The notes below the pieces were generated by a model. It worked only from the letters and a program-made list of their open reading frames with translations, ran no database searches and was not told the origin of the DNA. Positions 57,785-64,000 of a stretch of 64,000 bases of DNA are shown piece after piece. Position numbers and translations under genes: made by a program. This DNA is from Iris pallida. Lineage: Eukaryota > Streptophyta > Magnoliopsida > Asparagales > Iridaceae. Position 1 is the stretch's first letter; the number at the start of each line of letters is the position of its first letter. The stretch lies in contig JANAVB010009599.1 in assembly GCA_029216955.1 (NCBI GenBank), positions 1,003,417-1,067,416 on the forward strand. Direction: 5' to 3'.

Positions 57785-58575
57785 GTTCGACTTCTTGTCA
57801 GGTATCCCTTCCTGGAGTGGAAAAAACTTTCCAAGCCTCCTCTCCGACGAGCTCTACTGAAGATGACGAGATGGCCCAGAAAGTCGACAAAGCTTTCTAC
57901 TTTGTGCTGAAAGTGAAGCTTCCTGGAGTCCTAAATCGGAATGCTGCCTTTGGCCCTGTAAAGGCTGTTACCGAATGCCAAGTGGCGGCCTTCGAGAGCA
58001 TTGCCGGTTATGAAGAGTAGGCCAATACTCTGAGGAAAGTTCTGAATGACCTAGAGGATCAGGTGGCCAGATTCCAGGATACCAAGCAGCGGAGCCCGAT
58101 GTCGCTGTTCCACGTAGAGGACGAGGCTTTGATGACGGCTCTTACAGAGGAGAAGACCACTTTCTAGGCGAGGAAGGACGCCCTTGTTTGAGAGATTGAC
58201 GAATTAGCTGACCAGTATGGTCAGTTCAACGCTACAAGTGAGGCGCGTACCGACTCGAAGAATAAACTGGCTGCACAGTTTACCGAGAAGTATAATCACA
58301 TTACGTAGATCCAAAAAGAGATCACTTAACTGGAAGCCGACTTGAGGGTGGCAACATCTGAACAGGAGGATTATTTGGCTCAGGCTGCCATGACCGTCAC
58401 CACTTCTGCCCATTTAGAAGAACAGCTGGCAAAGTTAGAGGAAGAGCATCTGAGTCTGATCCTTTTTGAGGATGAAGCTGCTCGCCAAGAAGAGGCGCGC
58501 CGTCGAGCTACCGCGAAGTCTGAAGCCAATATTGCGGCTCTAAGGGACAACATCAATCGCCTATGTATCCCTTAG
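57785..58575 (+). pseudogene. Antisense ORF of Tat element, coiled-coil protein, decayed
   Basis: Plus-strand frame opposite to pol: VSLPGVEKTFQASSPTSSTE, DDEMAQKVDKAFYFVLKVKL, then heptad-like acidic/basic text (LEDQVARF, IDELADQYGQF, LEEQLAKLEEEH, RRRATAKSEANIAALRDNIN) ending at TAG 58573-58575. A possible acceptor TTCTTGTCAG precedes it. Five in-frame stops (58018, 58166, 58190, 58306, 58328) are each one C-to-T change from Gln or Arg codons. Tat elements are known to carry additional antisense ORFs between pol and the 3' LTR, so this position fits (established for the lineage). An AATAAA follows at 58652. Confidence 0.6.
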
Positions 58576-58699
58576 ATTCTTTATAACTCTTTTTTTCTTT
58601 TAGCCATCACAGCTCTCGTACCTTTTTTTCATCTCTTGATAGACGTACACAAATAAAGAAACTTTTTAAAGTGAATATGGTTTTATGAAATATCAGAAC

Positions 58700-59185
58700 T
58701 AGAGGTAATGTAGACGTAGCAGGGATATTTCTGGTGGGTATTCCGCTGGGGAATTTTGATGTGGACCTATTATCCGTTTTGTATTCAAGTTTTTTTTGAA
58801 TATAGATAATAAGTTGAACGAAGCTGTTAGTAGAGGTAATATGGACGTAATAGCAAAGGATGTTCCATATCTGACCAGAGGTAATATGGACGTGGAAAGA
58901 TATATAACGTTAGGTGGGAGTGGATAATTTAGAGGTACTATGGACGTGATTATCCTTGATGAATGCTTTGCTCAGAGGTTATATGGACATGGCAAAACAT
59001 TTCTTAATCATTCCACTGGGGAAATAATTATCGAAAAACAATTCAGAGGTAATAGGGACGTGACTTGTTTTCGTCAAACCGAGTTTGGACGGAGTCAAAA
59101 ACGGGAATGGTTCCACTGGGAAAATATTTTAGTGGACCTATTATCCAAGGCGTATTCAACAATCTTAAAATACGGATAATAGTTA
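58700..59185. repeat. Tandem motif array downstream of Tat pol
   Basis: AGAGGTAATATGGACGTG-like words at about 58703, 58827, 58873, 58931, 58974 and 59045, alternating with ATTCCACTGGGGAA and GGACCTATTATCC words. Two further copies lie left of the hAT (45883, 45976). No gene. Confidence 0.78.
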
Positions 59186-59262
59186 GATAATTTTTTGAAC
59201 CACATAAACATCGCACTGTACATTTACATGACTGAACATATGTGAACATTATGTAAAATAGG

Positions 59263-59760
59263 TTACATATAGTATCTCTTCAGGAACTTGTTGTTGATAG
59301 GCATTATAAGCAAGTCACCATCAGGCTTGGTTAATCGGTACACATCGTTAGAATATACCGATTCTATGATGAAAGGACCTTTCCATTTAGGCTGGAATTT
59401 TTTTTTTGTTTTGTGCGTCATGACCATTGGTCTTCTCACTGCTAAGACTAGATCACCGACTTGGAAGATTCTTTCTTTCACCTTTTTGTTGAGGGCTCTG
59501 AAAAGGCGTGCTTGGTATAGCTCAATACGTTGCTGAGCTAACAAGCATTTTTTCTCTAGTGCTTCGAGCTACTGTAGACGCAGACGGTAGCTTTCTTCGG
59601 TAGTCAACTCGCTGGCTAGGGTTATTCGAAGAGAAAGAATCTGGATTTTAGGGAAAGAACTGCTTTGCTCCCATAAACCAGAGAGAATGGCGTACTGCCT
59701 GTTAGAGTCCGGACCGTTGTACGATAGGCCCATTAAGACTCGCCGAGCTTCTCATTCTAA
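59263..59760 (-). pseudogene. Tat integrase C-terminal segment
   Basis: Minus-strand text ending at the stop at 59263: RRIELYQARLFRALNKKVKE-like charged region, then VGDLVLAVRRPM, KFQPKWKGPFIIESV and YRLTKPDGDLL. This is the usual C-terminal domain of Tat integrases. Upstream (59545-59760) SLVYGSKAVL and the WAYRTT segment are in the same broken frame with stops. Confidence 0.8.
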
Positions 59761-60440
59761 TCGCGCTTGTTTGAAGACACGAACTTTTTGAGAAGTTTTA
59801 TGAGGGTTTTATTGAAGGCTTTTGCTAGCCCGTTACCCGCTGGATTATAGGCAGTAGAGGCTACGTTCTGATTCGGTTCCTGTCGCAGAACCGATAGAAT
59901 GCATGGCTTACGAATTATGGACCATTATTATGGATGATCCTGCGAGGTAGACCGAAGTGGTAGATAACGTGATGTTTGATGAAACTGATCAAGTTTGATG
60001 CCTTTACTTCGGTGAGTGGTATAGCGATCTGCCCATTTGGAGAAGTAGTCGGTTATGGCTAGGATGAACCGATATCCTCTGGAAGATGGAGGGCTGATTA
60101 GTCCTATAACGTCCATGCCCCAGGCTTCAAAAGGCCAGGATGCTGTCGTCGGGTGTAGAAACTCCGAAGGTTGATGAATGAAATCGACGTGAAGCTGACA
60201 AGCCCTATACTTTTTTGTATATTCAACGGCATCTGCTATCATTGTGGGCCAATAATAACCCGTTCGTTTGAGGCAATCTTGTAATTTGGGGCCTGGTTGA
60301 TGTGCACCATAAACTCCGTTGTGAGCGTCTCGGAGTGCATATTTGGCTTCTGTATCTGATAGACATCGTAATTGTAGCCCGTCGTAAGAGCATCGGTACA
60401 ACATCTTGGTAGCTGTGTCGTAGTAAAATCTGAGGGATCA
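59761..60440 (-). pseudogene. Tat integrase core, catalytically damaged
   Basis: Zinc-binding region with H...H and C..C (DAHNGVYGAHQPG, YRACQLH). The core keeps the first Asp in WGMDVIG and TDYFSKW. The second catalytic position reads HNNGP where the family has SDNGP (Asp to Asn), followed by a stop. The catalytic Glu of GNGLAEA is Lys (GNGLAKA). Both changes are G-to-A on the coding strand. A frameshift lies near 59930-60010. It cannot integrate DNA. Confidence 0.83.
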
Positions 60441-60589
60441 TCTTTGGATAGGCACTGCTTCCTTCGGGTCCTCGGAAAGGATTCCATAGACGGCATAGTC
60501 TATGATAGAAAATCTCCAGTCTTTAATATCGACATTTGCTTCCATTTTATAACTATGATGAATATGCGAGACATTTTTCACACATAATA

Positions 60590-61060
60590 GTTTTCGACCA
60601 GACACTGTGATCGACTACTGAGTATTGGTAAGGACGGTCAAGGAAGCAGCGAGACCAGCTAGAGCATCTGCTTCTATATTATGTAGTCGAGGCACATGCT
60701 CGATGAAGAATCCAGCGAATGTAGACGCCAACTCGATTGTTGCTATGCGATAGGGGATGAGATCTTCGGAAGGAACTTCATAATCCCCTCGGACCTGACT
60801 AACTATTAGCTTGGAATCGCCGTAAGCTTCTAGATAGTCAACTCCCAGTTGTTTTGCCAGTTGCAGACCGATTAATAGGATATTATATTCGGCTACGTTG
60901 TTGGTGCATGGTTCCATGAGAGAATATGCACGATGAATAACCAGGTAATCAGGTGACACGAGCACGACGCCTACTCCGGCTACAATATTTCATTTAGGTC
61001 CTGTTCTTGATGCACCGTTAAAGAACATTTGCCAAATGGGGATTTATTCAGTTGCAGTGT
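60590..61060 (-). pseudogene. Tat second (archaeal-like) RNase H domain
   Basis: MFFNGASRTGPK with the catalytic first Asp (usually FDGA) as Asn, then a stop. After it come GVGVVLVSPDYL, NNVAEYNILLIGLQLAKQLG, YGDSKLIVSQVRGDYE and HVPRLHNIEADALAGLA. The second RNase H after the RT-linked one is a hallmark of the Tat lineage. Confidence 0.83.
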
Positions 61061-61892
61061 TAGACTCCACTACTTCATCGGGGATTTCATCATAGAGTTT
61101 GGAAGATTCTGGCACCGGATGAGCTGCTAGAAAATCAGCTAATGCTTGGCCTTTTACTGCCTTCTGAGGAACGAAGAGCATATCATATGGAGTCAACAAC
61201 ATTGCCTATGTAGCTAAACGGGAATTGAGAGAGCCCGATTTAGTCATGAGTATTCTGAGAGGGTTGACTTTAGATATAATGTGGATAGTCTATCCAGACA
61301 CATAGTGGTGTGTCTTCCGGATGGCAAATACCAGTGCAAGGCATTCCTTCTACACTGGTGTGTATCTGTGTTTGGCACCCACCATTGTGCGGCTGAGGTA
61401 GTAGATTGCATGTTCATGGTTACCTTCATTCTTCTGAGCTAATAGGGCACCAAGAGAATGGTCCATAGCGCGGACATATAGTAAGAAAGGCTTTCCTATT
61501 ATTGGAGCTACCAATACTGGTAGGCTTGTGAGATACGCCTTGATGTCGTCGAATGCGTATTGATATTATTCAGTCCAGACGAAAGATACGTATTTCTTCA
61601 TGAGCTGAGTGAAGGATTGACGTCTTCCAGAAAGGTTCAAAATGAATCGTCTGATGTAGGCTAGCCTTCCTTGTTGTCCGCGTAGCTCTTTGAGGTTTCT
61701 TGGAGGATGCATATCGAGAATAGCCTTCACTTTCTCCGGGTCAAGATGTATACCCTTTGAAGTGATGACAAAACCAAGGAACTTGCCGCTGGAGACTCCC
61801 AGAAAGACTTGGTTTGATTCATCTTGAGTTAGTGTGCACACATTAGTTCGAACACTGTTATTAAGTCTTGGAGGTGGTTGTCCTTGAGACAA
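61061..61892 (-). pseudogene. Tat RT thumb/connection and first RNase H
   Basis: GKFLGFVITSKGIHLDPEKV, PRNLKELRGQQGRLAYIRRF, then after a stop near 61567 AFDDIKAYLTSLPVLVAPI, LLYVRAMDHSLGALLAQ, AIYYLSRTMVGAKHRYTPVE and KECLALVF. Standard Gypsy RT-RNase H text with scattered stops. VRAMDHSLG has the usual YVRA region where the family has LYLAV(S/T). Confidence 0.8.
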
Positions 61893-62410
61893 CTTTTAAC
61901 TGCGATATCGTCTACGTAGCACTCCACTATTTTACGCAAATGATCACAAAAAATTGTGTTCATAGCTCGTTGGTATGTCGCCCCTACAATTTTCAATCCA
62001 AAGGGCATCACCGTATAGCAGTATACCCCCAACAGTATTCGAAAAGATGTGTGCTTCTCATTGTCGGGGAACATCTTGATCTGGTTGTAGCCTGAGAAGC
62101 CATCCATGAAGTACATCCGCTCGAAGCCGCAATTATTGTCGATCATTACATCGGTGATCGGTAGAGGGAACTCATCCTTCGGGTATGCAGAGTTCAAATC
62201 ATGGTAATCGATACAGACTCGAACTTTACCATTCTTTTTCATGACTGGAACGATGTTGGCAACCCAGTCAGGGTGTTGTTCTTCGCAAATGAATCCACTT
62301 GCAATGAGCTTCTTGACTTCATTATCGATGGCCTCCATGACATCTGGTCGAAATCGTCGTTGTCGCTGCTTCACTGGCTTAGCTTTAGACAAAATATTTA
62401 GGTGGTGCAT
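61829..62410 (-). pseudogene. Tat reverse transcriptase, fingers-palm
   Basis: Open for 193 residues: KQRQRRFRPDVMEAIDNEVK, VPVMKKNGKVRVCIDYHDLN, YPKDEFPLPITDVMID, MDGFSGYNQIKM with the first catalytic Asp, CYTVMPFGLK, and ECYVDDIAVKS with an intact YVDD box. It copies element RNA. It ends in a frameshift before the thumb. Confidence 0.88.
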
Positions 62411-62545
62411 GGCGACTTTAGGGTCCAGGCCAGGCTTATCTTCATAGCTCGATACAAAGATGTCGATGTATTCTCTTATAAGCTGTATAAGAGATTGGCG
62501 CTCATCGCCAGATAGACTTTTGCTGATGAAGATTGGTTTAAAAGA

Positions 62546-63547
62546 TTAATCATCTCCTAAATTGACTTGGATGACTTTGTCTTCGGTAGGTGGTTCATGT
62601 TGTTCGAAGCGTAGCTCCCACCAAGTATCCATCTTTTGAGCCCATTGTTCAAGCTCGATTGATTGGACATCGTCCGTAATTTGGTCAACAAAAACCATAT
62701 TGACGGACAAAGTTGCTTTGAACATGTCACCAATGCTGGAGTCTGAGTCCCAGAAGGAGGAATCGGAAGAATGAGAACAATAATCTGCTTCATTATCTGA
62801 TCTTTCGGGAGTTGTTGGAGGAGTAACATAACCCAAACCAACACCGTTTCGTTGATAGTGGTTCTCGAGTTTGCCCAAAGGAGCAAAGTGTCGTATTGGC
62901 AACTGTCGTCCCCGGCCATAATTTAGCCCCTGGTCGCTTTTGATGTCATATCCCATGTTCTGGATGATATTCTTGGTCTGCCAACTATATCGCAAAAGTT
63001 GTATTTTCCCAGAGTCATAGTCAGCTTCTGTGTTGTGCTTGGGAGAAGTAGAGTCTGGAACGAACTTTCTCTCGCCAATTATACGATCGAAGATGATTAG
63101 TTCTTCATCCTTCTTTCTGGCTGGAATGATGAAGTAGTGGATATCTTCTGGGTAAACTTTTTCCCGTAGGTGAGGTGTCGTGACCGGCATGCAGAGGTAT
63201 GGTCCTATGCCATTCTCTAGGGCGTATATCGTATCTATGTAGTGGTTTACAAATTGATAGACATCGGAGTAATTCAAAGATAAACATTTACTAAGAAAAT
63301 ACACAAGTTCTTCTTCAGGGATAACATCATCCGTTGAAGGTACATTTTTATGAGTATTGATATACTCATTGAGAGGATCATCATTTAGAGGAGGAGCCAC
63401 AGTCTTGGCCAAGTTCATTACGTAGGGTAATTCTTCAGGATTGGGAGGACGGACTTCAGCAGGTTCCTCCTGAGGTTTAACCTTGTCATGGTTCTTACGG
63501 AGAGTGATGGTCAATGTTTTGACCTTGTCAGGGCTCTTCTTTTTCAT
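62546..63547 (-). pseudogene. Tat pol linker between protease and RT
   Basis: Open frame of 333 residues with no enzyme motif. It contains an acidic Ser-rich stretch (SHSSDSSFWDSDSS) and ends in EDKVIQVNLGDD, the conserved VNLG(D/S)ED segment that precedes RT in Tat elements. YGRGRQLPIRHFAPLGKLEN resembles the common GLG-x-N-x-G linker text. It stops at 62546 just before the RT lead-in. Confidence 0.75.
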
Positions 63548-63659
63548 CCAGGTTATGAGGGGCTTCGGAGTACTTTCTAGAGTAGTACATCCTTTGACTC
63601 GGATAATCAGGGGACCATTATTGGAGGATGAACTTGCTTCAACTTCATTTTCAGCTTCG

Positions 63660-64000
63660 TTGCCGTCATCCTTGGGGGGCTGAGATTGGTAAAGTACCGA
63701 ATCTCCATGTCTCCTGCCCTCACTCCGTCTTTACGACACCGTCGCTATTGACATATATAAAACACTGGTAAAGTGTGGAAGGAACGATCATGTTCTCGTG
63801 TATCTATGGACGTCCCAACAAGACGTTATAGGATATATTGGCATCGATCACATAGCAAGAAACTTCCGTTCAGAGATCACTGATCTGGCATTTGAGACGG
63901 ATCTTGCCCAGCGGGTGGCTTCGACCAGCGTTGAAAGCCATGATAGTTGTGTTGGTTGCAGGTAGCTTGTGCAGAGGGATTCCCAGAATTTGAAGCAAAC
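63660..64000 (-). pseudogene. Tat protease fragment, incomplete at window end
   Basis: Leftward from 64000: ILGIPLHKLPA, TIMAFNAGRSHPLGKIRLKC, a stop, then IDANISYNVLLGRPWIHENM and IVPSTLYQCFIYVNSDG. YN(V/L)LLGRPWIH is the typical C-terminal part of Gypsy retropepsin. The active-site DTG lies beyond the window. Confidence 0.8.

Larger units (their letters stand above)
57762..64000 (-). mobile_element. Tat-lineage (Ogre/Retand-like) Gypsy element, 3' part, cut by window end
   Basis: Minus-strand pol with protease, RT, RNase H, a second RNase H and integrase in Gypsy order, running from the window end to 59263. The double RNase H marks the Tat lineage. Downstream (leftward) lie tandem AGAGGTAATATGGACGTG repeats and an antisense coiled-coil ORF, also typical of Tat elements. 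Gag would lie beyond 64000. LTR borders are not visible. The element probably continues left of the hAT insertion (46028-57761). Confidence 0.82.

Overview
This window is plant nuclear DNA, almost certainly angiosperm intergenic heterochromatin. The evidence is plant-type LTR retrotransposons with methionine-tRNA primer sites, En/Spm (CACTA) and hAT DNA transposons, a Tourist-like MITE, short introns with GT/AG borders, and long (TA)n tracts. I cannot name the species. No clearly intact host gene is visible. Nearly every coding region is a transposon protein, and most carry frameshifts or in-frame stops.

Layout, left to right. (1) 171-18101 is an old Ty3/Gypsy element with 2.8 kb LTRs (171-2990 and 15334-18101) and an almost non-coding interior. 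Nested in its interior is a 9.2 kb Ty1/Copia element of SIRE/Maximus type (3307-12523). This Copia has LTRs, a primer site, gag, protease, integrase and RT-RNase H, plus an extra ORF between pol and the 3' LTR that resembles a plant transposon-associated protein. (2) 18323-41042 is a composite of a second Copia (Bianca-like; 192-194 bp LTRs). It holds a nearly full-length copy A (18323-about 24936) and a 5'-truncated copy B (36938-41042). Between them lies a 12 kb CACTA element (24937-36937) carrying TNPA-like and TNP2-like genes on the minus strand. The CACTA right terminus is intact; its left terminus is lost at a junction with Copia copy A. (3) 41043-42764 is unassigned flanking DNA. (4) 42765-44600 holds a promoter-like USE/TATA pair, a GC-rich field with a triplicated hairpin, and many copies of a GCGCATAG word. 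(5) 44711-45440 is a small two-exon gene model of unknown function with a TATA box and poly(A) signal. (6) 57762-64000 is the 3' part of a Tat-lineage (Ogre/Retand-like) Gypsy element on the minus strand. It has protease, RT, two RNase H domains and integrase, followed by short tandem repeats and a decayed antisense coiled-coil ORF. (7) A hAT element (46028-57761, 8-bp target duplication) splits that 3' region. A second CACTA (47820-55862) sits inside the hAT transposase gene. It has no visible transposase of its own but carries host-like exon fragments, including a piece of ribosomal protein uL14, and a Tourist-like MITE (51319-51757).

The window therefore records at least three nesting stacks. 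The deepest is Tat, then hAT, then CACTA, then MITE. The most unusual items are the gene-capturing CACTA, the Copia/CACTA/Copia junction, a 33-bp patch of Copia gag inside the CACTA at the edge of an internal duplication, the extra ORF of the SIRE-like Copia, and the arrays around the two-exon gene.
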